A stretch of DNA of 64,000 bases, taken from positions 930,001 through 994,000 of the forward strand of contig NZ_AP021861.1 of the NCBI RefSeq assembly GCF_009177095.1, given 5' to 3'. The translations under genes were made by a program, and so were the position numbers. Below the pieces are notes generated by a model. The model searched no databases, was not told the DNA's origin, and was given only the letters and a program-made list of their open reading frames with translations. Position 1 is the stretch's first letter. The number at the start of each line of letters is the position of its first letter. The DNA is from Lacipirellula parvula. Lineage in GTDB: Bacteria > Planctomycetota > Planctomycetia > Pirellulales > Lacipirellulaceae. Positions 43,734-51,935 of the stretch are shown here, in pieces.

Positions 43734-45110
43734 ATGACTGAACAAGAACTCGGCACGCTGATCCTCACCTTTGGGGTCTTCCTCTGTTTTGTCCATGTGC
43801 TGGGCTACCTCTTCGAACGCCTCCGCCAGCCGCGGCTGGTGGGCGAGATCGTCGCCGGCATTCTGTTGGGGCCATTTGTTCTCAAGAAGCTGGCGCCGCA
43901 AGTCTCCGACTTTCTCTTCGCGAATCCTGCGCTGGGCGAAGATCGCACTAAGGTAATCCTTGGCTTTATCTACTGGCTCGGCATCTTGCTGCTGATGTTC
44001 ATTTCCGGCAGCCAAGTGAAGCGTTTGCTCTCGAAAGAGAATCGCCGCGAGACCGCCTGGATTCTCGGCATCGGCACGCCGTTGCCGTTCCTGCTCGTGA
44101 TGGGCCTCGGCCTCGCCGGCATCATCCCGGTTGGCCCGCTGGTCGGTGTCCAGGGCGTAGCAATCTCGGCGCTGTTGGTGCTTGCGAGCGCGGTCGCGGT
44201 CACGTCGATCCCGGTCATCTCGCGGATCTTCAATGACTTGGGAATTCTTCACACGCGTTTCGCGAGCTTGATCCTGGGCTCGGCTGTGCTTGAAGACATC
44301 GCCCTCTGGGGCGTGCTGGCCGTCGCCACGGCGCTCACGCGGCAAACTTCCCTCGCCGAGCAAAACATCGTCGGCTCAACGGCTCAGCATTTAGTCATCA
44401 CCTTCGCCTTCATGGGCGCGGCGATCTTGCTCATGCCGCACATGTTGCGAGTATTGGGAAATGCTCGCTGGAACATTCTGCTGCGTGCGTCGCGGCTCGC
44501 GTACGCCATTATCATTCTCTTCGCTTACGTCGGCTTGGCCGCGTATCTGGGAGTAAACCTGGTCTTCGCCGCGTTCCTCGCCGGCTTCGGGTTGGCGGGC
44601 GGAATCGCCGGCGGCGAGCGCGAGCATTACGCCGATGCGCTCGAATCGATCAGTAAATTCTCCTACGGCATCTTCATCCCGGTCTATTTCGCGTTGGTTG
44701 GCTACCGCCTAGTGTTCGGCCGCGACTTCTCGCCGACGATGCTCGTTGCGTTCTTGCTAGGCAGTTCGCTCCTGTCGCTTATTTCGGTCGGGCTCGCTGC
44801 GAGACTCGCGGGCTTCCGCCGCCTCGACATCCTCAACCTCGCCATCACCACCAACGCCCGCGGCGGCCCGGGAATTGTATTAGCCAGCGTGGCCTTCGAC
44901 GCCGGCATCATCAGCGCTGCGTTCTACACGACGCTCGTGCTGACGGCGATCATTACTTCGCAGATGGCCGGGCTGTGGCTCCGCTACGTGTTGAGCCGTG
45001 GCTGGCCGCTGCTATCGACCGATAACGACGAAGCGCCTGAGCCGCTGTTACCCCCGCTGCCGTCGGGCCAACGCCTCGCTGGAGCCAATGCGAGCGCTTC
45101 GGTTTCTTGA
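43734..45110 (+). CDS. CPA2-family cation/proton antiporter
   Basis: 458 residues from ATG 43734; the open frame extends upstream with polar sequence that is not membrane-like. About 12-13 membrane helices are predicted by eye, from LGTLILTFGVFLCFVHVLGYLF to VLTAIITSQMAGLWLRYVL. Family landmarks are RQPRLVGEIVAGILLGPF, SGSQVKRLL and ASAVAVTSIPVISRIF, the unwound-helix segment of Na+/H+ exchangers. No C-terminal TrkA-N domain is present, unlike KefB/C. It exchanges a monovalent cation for protons at the inner membrane; whether Na+ or K+ cannot be told. It could share a K+/pH homeostasis role with the kdp genes at the right end, but they are not linked. Confidence 0.88.
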   Translation: MTEQELGTLILTFGVFLCFVHVLGYLFERLRQPRLVGEIVAGILLGPFVLKKLAPQVSDFLFANPALGEDRTKVILGFIYWLGILLLMFISGSQVKRLLSKENRRETAWILGIGTPLPFLLVMGLGLAGIIPVGPLVGVQGVAISALLVLASAVAVTSIPVISRIFNDLGILHTRFASLILGSAVLEDIALWGVLAVATALTRQTSLAEQNIVGSTAQHLVITFAFMGAAILLMPHMLRVLGNARWNILLRASRLAYAIIILFAYVGLAAYLGVNLVFAAFLAGFGLAGGIAGGEREHYADALESISKFSYGIFIPVYFALVGYRLVFGRDFSPTMLVAFLLGSSLLSLISVGLAARLAGFRRLDILNLAITTNARGGPGIVLASVAFDAGIISAAFYTTLVLTAIITSQMAGLWLRYVLSRGWPLLSTDNDEAPEPLLPPLPSGQRLAGANASASVS

Positions 45111-45200
45111 AACGCCTCCGAGCTTTCTCTGTCATGAGAGAGTCGCTCGCGCCAGTTAAGCCCTTAAACAGTCGTCCGTCCGCCCCATCTGAGTAGTTCA

Positions 45201-47384
45201 ATGCCAGCTCGTCGCATCGTCAGCGTCCTCTGCACCCTCGGGCCGTCGTCGCTCAATCGCGGCACGATCGAACGCCTGCAGTCGCGCGGCGTGGATTTAT
45301 TTCGCATCAATCTTTCGCACACGCCGCTTGAGCGCGTTGCGGAAACGATTCGCACGATTCAATCGTTTTCGAATGTGCCGGTTTGCTTGGACACCGAAGG
45401 CGCCCAGGTTCGCACCGGAACGATGGCCGCCGATGCGGAGGTTCACGACCGGCAGCATGTCGTGCTCACGGCCGAGACTATCGCTGGCAACGCCAGCCGG
45501 TTCACGCTCACGCCGCCACGCGTGTTTGAGAACCTCAAGCCCAACACGCTGATCGGCGTCGACTTCGACGGCGTCGTGCTGCTCGTCCTGCAGGCGAATG
45601 CGAACGGAGTCGATACGGTGGTGTTGAATGGCGGCCGCATCGGTTCGAATAAGGCCGTAACGGTCGACCCGGCGCCCGTGTTGCCGCCGCTCTCAGCGAA
45701 GGACGTTCAAGCCGTGAAAATCGGTTTGGAGTACGGCGTCCGGCACTTTGCCTTGTCGTTCGCCAACTCCGCAGACGATGTCAAGCAACTGCGTGAGTTG
45801 GTGGGCCCCGACTCGACGATCATCTCGAAGATCGAAAGCAAACGCGGTGTGCGAAACATCGACGCCATCTTGACGGAAACGGACGAGATTCTCATCGATC
45901 GCGGCGATTTGTCACGCGAAGTGCCGCTTGAGAATCTTCCCTTCCTGCAGAAAGCAATCATCCGCAAGGCGAACATCGCCAAGGTGCCGGTGAACGTCGC
46001 GACCAATTTGCTAGAGTCGATGATCGTCAATCGTAAGCCGACGCGCGCGGAACTGAACGACATCGTCAACACGATGCTCGACGGCGCGAACGGCTTGGTG
46101 CTCGCTGCGGAAACGGCGATCGGCAGCCATCCGGTTCGCACCGTCGACATCGTCCTCGGACTGATTGAGCGTTACCGCCGTTCATTGGAAGGGTTTCGAA
46201 TTGCCGATCTGTTGGACGGCGGTTCGGTGCTGCTCCCGTCGCCGCACGGCGAGCCTTCGACGCCCTCGCCCGTGGCGTTGTCGCAGGATAGCGCGGCTCG
46301 CCGTCATTCGTCGCGATATCCGTCAATCGAGATCGATCTTGAAACGGCGATGGACGTCGAGCAAATCGCCCATGGCGTCTATTCGCCGTTGCGCGGCTTC
46401 ATGACGCGCGACGAACTCGAAAGCGTGTTGAACCGCCATCGGCTTCCCGATGGTCAGGTTTGGACGATGCCGATCGTCTTGCAGGGAAAGTCGCAAGAGT
46501 TCGCCGCCTTCCAGCCCGGGCAGTCGATCCGATTAATCGACCAGCGAACGGGCGAGTCGACGGCCATCCTCCATCTCGAAGACAAGTACGAAATCGAGTT
46601 GGAGAACGTCGCGAAGCGGTGGTTCGGTACCGCGGATCGCGCCCACCCTGGCGTCGCCAGGTTCATGAGCAAAGGCGTGACGCTGCTGGGGGGCCCGATC
46701 GAGTATTTGGGGCCCGCGAGCGTCGCCCGCTCGCCTTACCAACTCACGCCGCAACAGACGCGGATGGTGTTCGATATCAAGGGCTGGACGAAGATCGTCG
46801 CGTTCCACACGCGCAACGTGCCGCACCGCGGGCATGAGCATGTGATTGCCAATGCGTGCGAGCGGGCCAGCGCCGATGGGATTTTTATCCACCCAGTCAT
46901 CGGGCCAAAGAAAGCGGGCGATTTCACCCAGCAAGCGGTGATGGGAGCTTACGAGCGCCTGATCTCCGCCCGCGTGCCGAATGCGTTGCTGGCGGCATTT
47001 AGCACCTACTCGCGCTACTGCGGCCCGCGCGAAGCCGTCTTTACCGCGCTCTGTCGCAAGAACTTCGGCTGCACGCACTTTGTGCTGGGACGCGATCACA
47101 CCGGCGTCGGTGGATTCTACACGGCCAATCAGAATCGCGACTTGTTCGAGGAACTCGGTGACATTGGCATCACGCCGGTGTTTTTCGATTCGGTCCATTT
47201 CTCCGACGAAGCAGACGATACGATCGAATCGGCCACCCTCGGCGACGGCAGAGCCATTTCCGGAACAGCGGTCAGGGACCTTTTGGTGCAGGGGCAAGCC
47301 GTTCCCGATTGGTGTATGCGATCTGACATCTCCAACTGGCTGCTTGAGATGCAGGGAAGCGGTCAGCCGTTGTTTATTGACTAG
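45201..47384 (+). CDS. Fusion protein: pyruvate kinase catalytic domain + ATP sulfurylase
   Basis: 727 residues. Residues 1-330 are pyruvate kinase: FRINLSH gives Arg35, Asn37 and Ser39; Asp64 in LDTEGAQVRTG; Lys210 and Glu212 in ISKIESKRGV; Asp236 in DRGDLSREVP; Thr268 in VATNLLESM. These match the substrate, metal and nucleotide residues of rabbit enzyme (72, 74, 76, 112, 269, 271, 295, 327). The usual DTKGPEIR is DTEGAQVR, so one lysine is lost, and the C-terminal allosteric domain is missing. After a linker (about 335-370), residues 371-727 are ATP sulfurylase with HTRNVPHRGH (536-545), VIGPKKAGDF and GRDHTGVG (630-637), making adenylyl sulfate from ATP and sulfate. Two sulfotransferases follow, so it probably supplies activated sulfate. 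No APS kinase is in the window. Confidence 0.9.
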   Translation: MPARRIVSVLCTLGPSSLNRGTIERLQSRGVDLFRINLSHTPLERVAETIRTIQSFSNVPVCLDTEGAQVRTGTMAADAEVHDRQHVVLTAETIAGNASRFTLTPPRVFENLKPNTLIGVDFDGVVLLVLQANANGVDTVVLNGGRIGSNKAVTVDPAPVLPPLSAKDVQAVKIGLEYGVRHFALSFANSADDVKQLRELVGPDSTIISKIESKRGVRNIDAILTETDEILIDRGDLSREVPLENLPFLQKAIIRKANIAKVPVNVATNLLESMIVNRKPTRAELNDIVNTMLDGANGLVLAAETAIGSHPVRTVDIVLGLIERYRRSLEGFRIADLLDGGSVLLPSPHGEPSTPSPVALSQDSAARRHSSRYPSIEIDLETAMDVEQIAHGVYSPLRGFMTRDELESVLNRHRLPDGQVWTMPIVLQGKSQEFAAFQPGQSIRLIDQRTGESTAILHLEDKYEIELENVAKRWFGTADRAHPGVARFMSKGVTLLGGPIEYLGPASVARSPYQLTPQQTRMVFDIKGWTKIVAFHTRNVPHRGHEHVIANACERASADGIFIHPVIGPKKAGDFTQQAVMGAYERLISARVPNALLAAFSTYSRYCGPREAVFTALCRKNFGCTHFVLGRDHTGVGGFYTANQNRDLFEELGDIGITPVFFDSVHFSDEADDTIESATLGDGRAISGTAVRDLLVQGQAVPDWCMRSDISNWLLEMQGSGQPLFID

Positions 47385-47413
47385 CATTAAGTTTTTCAAC
47401 GTCTGTGCGAATC

Positions 47414-48304
47414 ATGCTCCGTGCGCTGCTTAAATACGCTCAGCTTTCAAGTCGCTTCTATCTGACAGGTAGAGCGCCGACGATCGTCTACTCGAAGGAG
47501 CGGACCGGCAGCGTTGCGCTTTACCATGCGCTGCGGAACGCCGGAACTCACGCGATCGCAACCCACTATCTCGACCCTGCCAAGGTCGCCGAGGGCAAGC
47601 TATCGGGAAGCGCGCGCTGGGCGTCGCGGCACGTCGTCGTCCCGCGGAAGCCGGCGAAGTTTATTTCACTCATCCGCAATCCTATCGATAACTTGGTATC
47701 GACCTTCGCCAGGCAGGAGTTCGTCGACAAACCAACGGCCGAGGGCCGCTCGCTCGCAGCCGCGCTCGACGTCAGCGCGGCGCAGTTGGCCGATCGGTTC
47801 CAGCGGCATTACTTGGACGGAGGCGAGTATCGCCGCGAATTGAACTGGTTCGACGCGGAACTGAAGGTCGCCCTTGGGATCGACGTCTTCTCGCACCCGT
47901 TCGACAAGACCGCGGGCCATGGCCGCATCGTGGCTGGTACGGTCGAGTTGCTTTTGCTGCGAACCGAACTGCCGGACGACGCCAAGGCGGCGGCGGTCGC
48001 CGAATTCCTGGAGCTGCCGGGCTTCAAGATCGACGGGGGGCCGGAGAACGCGAACGGAAGACCAGGCGTCGCCGGTGAGCAGTCGGCCTACTGCCAGCAC
48101 TACCGTGAATTGAAGAATCTAGTTCGCATTTCTTCGCAACATTGGGACGCGATTGCCAACTCGAAGCTAGTGCGGCACTTCATTGGCGACCGCGAACTCA
48201 GTGAGAGCCGGGCGAAGTGGGCTGTGGCGCCTGCTGCCGAACGATCGCGGGGCAGTATCCCGGCAAACATCCGCTACGCTTCTTCAGAATTGGGACGCCC
48301 TTAG
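47414..48304 (+). CDS. Sulfotransferase-like protein (capsular-polysaccharide-synthesis type)
   Basis: 296 residues from ATG 47414 (GTG 47405 is an alternative; neither has a clear ribosome site). Near the N-terminus IVYSKERTGSVALYHAL (24-40) resembles the 5'-phosphosulfate-binding loop of PAPS-dependent sulfotransferases, and FISLIRNPIDNLVSTF (83-98) resembles the 3'-phosphate-binding motif with Arg88 and Ser96. The overall wording, including HYLDP, fits putative capsular polysaccharide synthesis proteins. It would move a sulfuryl group from PAPS to a glycan or other acceptor. It starts 29 bases after the pyruvate kinase-ATP sulfurylase fusion and its stop is one base from the next sulfotransferase start, so the three are likely an operon. 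Confidence 0.72.
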   Translation: MLRALLKYAQLSSRFYLTGRAPTIVYSKERTGSVALYHALRNAGTHAIATHYLDPAKVAEGKLSGSARWASRHVVVPRKPAKFISLIRNPIDNLVSTFARQEFVDKPTAEGRSLAAALDVSAAQLADRFQRHYLDGGEYRRELNWFDAELKVALGIDVFSHPFDKTAGHGRIVAGTVELLLLRTELPDDAKAAAVAEFLELPGFKIDGGPENANGRPGVAGEQSAYCQHYRELKNLVRISSQHWDAIANSKLVRHFIGDRELSESRAKWAVAPAAERSRGSIPANIRYASSELGRP

Positions 48305-48305
48305 C

Positions 48306-49316
48306 ATGACGACCGCGGCTCCTCCGAGCGACGAAACATCGATCGGCGACACAGTGCCTGGCTCCGCGACGCAGGGGATCGAGCATGCGCTGCGCATGAT
48401 TTCGCGCAGCGACAACGAACTTCTGCAGCAGCCGATTATCGTCGTCGGCGCCGGCCGTAGCGGGATGAATTTTCTCGGTGACGCGATCGCGCAGCATCCG
48501 CGCCTTGCGGTCGCGCACGAGCCACGCCTCATTTGGAAGCATGGAAACGATCGGCTTTCCGATGCGCTGCAGGCCCGCCATGCCCGGCCGGAAGTTATCG
48601 CCGACATCCGTGCACGCTTCGCCTCGGTCGTGCGCAAGGCCGGCAAGGAACGGTACATCGACGTCACGCCTGGCAACTCAGTGCGCCTCCCTTTCGTCGA
48701 CCGCGTGTTTCCAGATTGTCGCTTTGTCCATTTCATTCGAGACGGCGTCGACAACGTCCTCTCCATGCGTCGCTTCTACGGCGTCGTCGCGAGATCGCTG
48801 CGGTCGAACACTCCCAAGCTCCGCGATAGTTTCATGGCGCGCCGTGCGAAAGAACTGCGATTGAAGCAGGCGCCTTACATGGCCATGGAAGCGATCAGGC
48901 ATTTGGCTCCTCCCTGGTTGTTGCCAATCGTAGGGATGCCGGTGGTCGGTGTGCGCCTCCCAGCGATGTCGGCGATGCGACGCGAGATGGATTTGCTCGA
49001 CGTCTGTTTTCTGCAATGGAGAACGTCCGTCGAATGGGCGTGTCAGTTCGGCCGCAGCTTGCCTCCGGGGCGATACATCGAGTGTCGCATCGAAACGTTT
49101 GGAGAAGACGACTTGCGGCGCATCTACGATTTCCTCGGGTTGGAAATCTCGCCGCAGGCGGTCGAGTTCGTGCGGCGGAATTTCGAACCGGGAAGAATTG
49201 GTCCTGCGATGCAGGACTGCTTTCCTGAGGAACTGGAAAGACTACGACGGATGGTTGCGCCGACGATGCAGTGGATTGAAGCGAACCCACACGCCGCGAC
49301 GCCCACCGCGAAGTAA
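48306..49316 (+). CDS. PAPS-dependent sulfotransferase
   Basis: 336 residues from ATG 48306, one base after the previous stop; a longer frame from 48183 would overlap that gene and is rejected. PAPS-binding motifs are clear: VVGAGRSGMNFLG (47-59) for the 5'-phosphosulfate loop and CRFVHFIRDGVDNVLSM (138-154) for the 3'-phosphate with Arg145 and Ser153. GRYIECRIETFGEDDLRRIYDFLGL is the usual closing segment. No signal peptide, so it probably acts in the cytoplasm or at the inner face of the membrane. Acceptor unknown, possibly an exopolysaccharide, lipid or holdfast glycan. Position directly behind ATP sulfurylase supports a shared sulfation pathway. Confidence 0.88.
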   Translation: MTTAAPPSDETSIGDTVPGSATQGIEHALRMISRSDNELLQQPIIVVGAGRSGMNFLGDAIAQHPRLAVAHEPRLIWKHGNDRLSDALQARHARPEVIADIRARFASVVRKAGKERYIDVTPGNSVRLPFVDRVFPDCRFVHFIRDGVDNVLSMRRFYGVVARSLRSNTPKLRDSFMARRAKELRLKQAPYMAMEAIRHLAPPWLLPIVGMPVVGVRLPAMSAMRREMDLLDVCFLQWRTSVEWACQFGRSLPPGRYIECRIETFGEDDLRRIYDFLGLEISPQAVEFVRRNFEPGRIGPAMQDCFPEELERLRRMVAPTMQWIEANPHAATPTAK

Positions 49317-49390
49317 CGCTGCGAAGTAACGCGACTACCGCACGCCAGGCCTCTTTGTTTCACGAACCGTATTCTTCGACGAGTCACGCC

Positions 49391-49774
49391 ATGTCTGACA
49401 GCGAGACAAACTGGATTGATAGCCGATTGGAAGAGGGCGTGCGGATCGTGACAATCACTGTCGGGCGACTCAATCCGAAGGTGCATCTTCGCAAAGAGTT
49501 CGCGCAAACGCTCGCCGACGCGGTGGCAGCGGGTGACCGTCGTTTCGTCCTCAACTTGTCACAGGTGCGGTACACGAACCACACGTACGGAATCCTGCAA
49601 TTGGCGTTCACTGCCGGCAACGTGCTCCACGGCACGGGGAGCCGGATTGCCGTGTGCGGACTGAAGGGGCACCCGCGGCGGGCCTACCTCTTCTCCGATA
49701 TCGAGCAGTTCATTCCGGAGTTTCGTACCAAGCGACGTGCGGTTGCCCACGTGAGTCAGCCAGTGCTGGCTTAG
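49391..49774 (+). CDS. STAS-domain protein (anti-sigma-factor antagonist type)
   Basis: 127 residues from ATG 49391. A single STAS fold is seen: VRIVTITVGRLNPKVHLRKEF, DRRFVLNLSQVRYTNHTYGILQLAFTAG, GSRIAVCGLKGHPRRAYLF and IEQFIPEF. In SpoIIAA-like antagonists the phosphorylated Ser lies in a DSSGLG turn; here the same turn reads NHTYGI, so a Thr may take the phosphate or the switch may be lost. STAS proteins usually control partner-switching kinases or sigma factors, but none is beside this gene. It is 74 bases after the sulfotransferase on the same strand, so co-transcription is possible, but a functional link is uncertain. Confidence 0.75.
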   Translation: MSDSETNWIDSRLEEGVRIVTITVGRLNPKVHLRKEFAQTLADAVAAGDRRFVLNLSQVRYTNHTYGILQLAFTAGNVLHGTGSRIAVCGLKGHPRRAYLFSDIEQFIPEFRTKRRAVAHVSQPVLA

Positions 49775-50316
49775 GCGGCGGGTGTTCGTGCCGCTGCAGC
49801 CCCTCGCCGGGCGCCGGCTTCCCAGCAACGACGCTGGGAAACTCCATCCGATCTCACGGTGGCGTGAATCTCGCCATGTGCCGCGGCCAAATTCCGCCGA
49901 CTTGGCGCAGTTTCGACGTTCGCCCCGAAGCGGTACGACGTTTGCGTTTCCCCAGCGCGGCGGCGAGTTGAGCGCGCAATAGTGCGTTGACGTCGTTCGC
50001 CGCAGGGCTCCCGCTCTGCCCGCCGACCGCTAGCAGTGCGGCGGCCAGCCATTCGTCTCTGCGTAGCCTACTGGGAAGCCGGAAGCTCGCTGCCAAGATC
50101 AGGATTCTTGCACGATGCACCTCCCCAACGTTCCCGCTATCGCCTTCCCGCCGCACCCGCCTCGGCTGCCGTCCTGTTGTTGCTGTTGTCGTTAGCAACT
50201 AGGACGCGTCTCGCAAATTCGTCGAGACGCTTTCTCTCGCCGGCAAGTTCTGCTGGCAGGGCATTGGCGACTTGTTCAGTCGCTGCAGCCACGACTTCAC
50301 TCATTTGGAGATTTCC
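49775..50316. other. Gene-free region upstream of the sulfatase
   Basis: 542 bases with only arginine-rich spurious frames. It holds the hairpin at 49819-49840 and must contain the sulfatase promoter; no convincing -35/-10 pair was found. Confidence 0.5.
49819..49840 (+). terminator. Hairpin after the STAS gene
   Basis: TTCCCAGC (49819-49826), 6-base loop, GCTGGGAA (49833-49840): a perfect 8-bp stem 45 bases after the stop. No T tract follows, so termination strength is doubtful. Confidence 0.4.
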
Positions 50317-51768
50317 ATGAAGACCTTTCATCGTCGCTTACTGGCGACCCTCTCACTCTTGTTCGCATCGTCCGCCCCGTCGTTTGCGGCCGAGTCGGCG
50401 GCGCCAACTTCCAAGCCGAACGTCATCGTCATTGTCGCCGACGACCTCGGTTACGGCGATCTCGGCTTCCAGGGCGGCAAGGACGTGCCGACGCCGCACA
50501 TCGACAGCCTTGCGAAGAACGGCGTTCGCTTCACCGACGGCTACGTCACCGGAACCGTTTGCAGCCCGACGCGAGCTGGTCTGGTGACTGGCCGTTACCA
50601 ACAACGATTCGGTCATGAGTTCAATCCAGGCGGCGTCGACCAAACCGCCGGCACGCTCCTCGGGCTGCCGCTCAGCGAATCAACCATTGCCGACGCACTG
50701 AAGAAGGTCGGCTACAAAACGGCTCTCGTCGGTAAGTGGCACCTTGGCTCGAATGAAAAGCTACGTCCGCAACAACGGGGCTTCGATGAGTTTTACGGCT
50801 TTCTCGGCGGCGCTCATCCCTACGTGCCGAACGACACAAACACTGCCGGCGGCGGCCCCATCTTCCGCGGCAACGAAGAAATCGACGCTCCCGCCCACCT
50901 GACGGCAGCCTTCGGCAAAGAAGCGGCGGCGTTCATCGAACGCCAAAAGAAGGGAGATCCCTTCTACCTCCAACTCACCTTCAACGCGGTTCACAATCCG
51001 CTGCAACCCGATGCCGAGCACCTCGCTCGCTTCGAGAAGATCAGCGATCCGAAGCGTCGCGCTTACGCAGGCCTTTTGAGCGGCCTCGACGACGCCGTCG
51101 GCGACGTTCTCAAGGCACTGCAAGATTCGGGGCAAGAAGAGAACACGCTGGTATTCTTCATCAGCGACAACGGCGGTCCGCAGCAAGGAAACGGCAGCAA
51201 CAACGCCCCGCTCACCGGCGACAAAGCGACGGTGCTCGAAGGCGGCATCCGCGTGCCGTTCGTCCTGCAGTGGAAAGGCAAACTGCCGGCCGGATCGGTC
51301 TACAAGCAACCGGTGATCTCGCTCGACATCCCCGCGACGGCTGCTGAGCTGGCCGGCGCGACGCTCGGTTCGACGGAGCGCCCGATCGACGGGGTGAACA
51401 TCATTCCTTACGTCCTCGGCGAGAACCAAGCGGCGCCGCACAAGTCGCTCTATTGGCGGGCGGGTCCGCAACATGCCATCCGTCAAGGCAACTTTAAGCT
51501 GCGTCAACAGGCCAACCAACCGCCGAAGTTGTTCGACGTGATTGCCGACGTTGCCGAGCAGAAGGATCTTGCATCGGCGAAGCCTGAAGTCGTGAAGGAG
51601 CTCGCCGCCGCCTACGACGAGTGGGACAAGCAGCTTGCCAAGCCGCTGTGGAAGGGAGGCCCGCGCAAGGGGCGTCAGCAGAATGCGGCTCAGCGGGCCG
51701 CCCGCGCTGAACGCCGTGCAAAGGCTGCCCCTACTGTTACGCCGGCGCCAGCGGCAAATCCTAGCTGA
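50317..51768 (+). CDS. Secreted type I sulfatase
   Basis: 483 residues from ATG 50317 with GGAG (50307-50310) upstream. A signal peptide (RRLLATLSLLFASSAPSFAAE) exports it. The formylglycine motif is CSPTRAGLVTG with Cys82, converted by a formylglycine-generating enzyme; metal ligands include Asp42-Asp43 (VIVADDLGYGD) and the late FFISDNGGP, with GKWHLG in between. It hydrolyses sulfate esters, probably on algal or host glycans; the family assignment does not give the substrate. The C-terminus is a lysine/arginine- and alanine-rich tail (KGGPRKGRQQ, AAPTVTPAPAANPS). It is followed by a near-ideal terminator and is thus a single-gene unit. Confidence 0.93.
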   Translation: MKTFHRRLLATLSLLFASSAPSFAAESAAPTSKPNVIVIVADDLGYGDLGFQGGKDVPTPHIDSLAKNGVRFTDGYVTGTVCSPTRAGLVTGRYQQRFGHEFNPGGVDQTAGTLLGLPLSESTIADALKKVGYKTALVGKWHLGSNEKLRPQQRGFDEFYGFLGGAHPYVPNDTNTAGGGPIFRGNEEIDAPAHLTAAFGKEAAAFIERQKKGDPFYLQLTFNAVHNPLQPDAEHLARFEKISDPKRRAYAGLLSGLDDAVGDVLKALQDSGQEENTLVFFISDNGGPQQGNGSNNAPLTGDKATVLEGGIRVPFVLQWKGKLPAGSVYKQPVISLDIPATAAELAGATLGSTERPIDGVNIIPYVLGENQAAPHKSLYWRAGPQHAIRQGNFKLRQQANQPPKLFDVIADVAEQKDLASAKPEVVKELAAAYDEWDKQLAKPLWKGGPRKGRQQNAAQRAARAERRAKAAPTVTPAPAANPS

Positions 51769-51794
51769 GTTGCTGATCGCGTCGTTTCGCAGTG

Positions 51795-51829
51795 ACCGTC
51801 GGCCAGACTCGCTGGCCGACGGTTTAGTC
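51795..51829 (+). terminator. Strong terminator after the sulfatase
   Basis: A perfect 12-bp stem, ACCGTCGGCCAG (51795-51806) and CTGGCCGACGGT (51812-51823), with loop ACTCG, followed by TTAGTCT. It starts 27 bases after the sulfatase stop. Confidence 0.8.
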
Positions 51830-51935
51830 TCCGCAAATTGTTTCGCGATCACCGAGGGCCAGTAGCTCAGAGCCGTCGAATCATCGGGCAATACTCCCTG
51901 GCTTCGCAGGAAACGCGTTAGAATCTGAATCCAAA

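Noticed and set aside
43551-44363. 270-residue minus-strand frame over the antiporter start
   Set aside because: Charged, helix-like shadow of the membrane protein on the plus strand; no ribosome site or family.
49775-50316. Possible small arginine-rich genes on both strands
   Set aside because: No ribosome sites, extreme composition and mutual overlap; best read as non-coding.
50761-51891. 376-residue minus-strand frame over the sulfatase
   Set aside because: Antisense shadow; the sulfatase frame has the formylglycine motif and signal peptide, and a terminator follows it.
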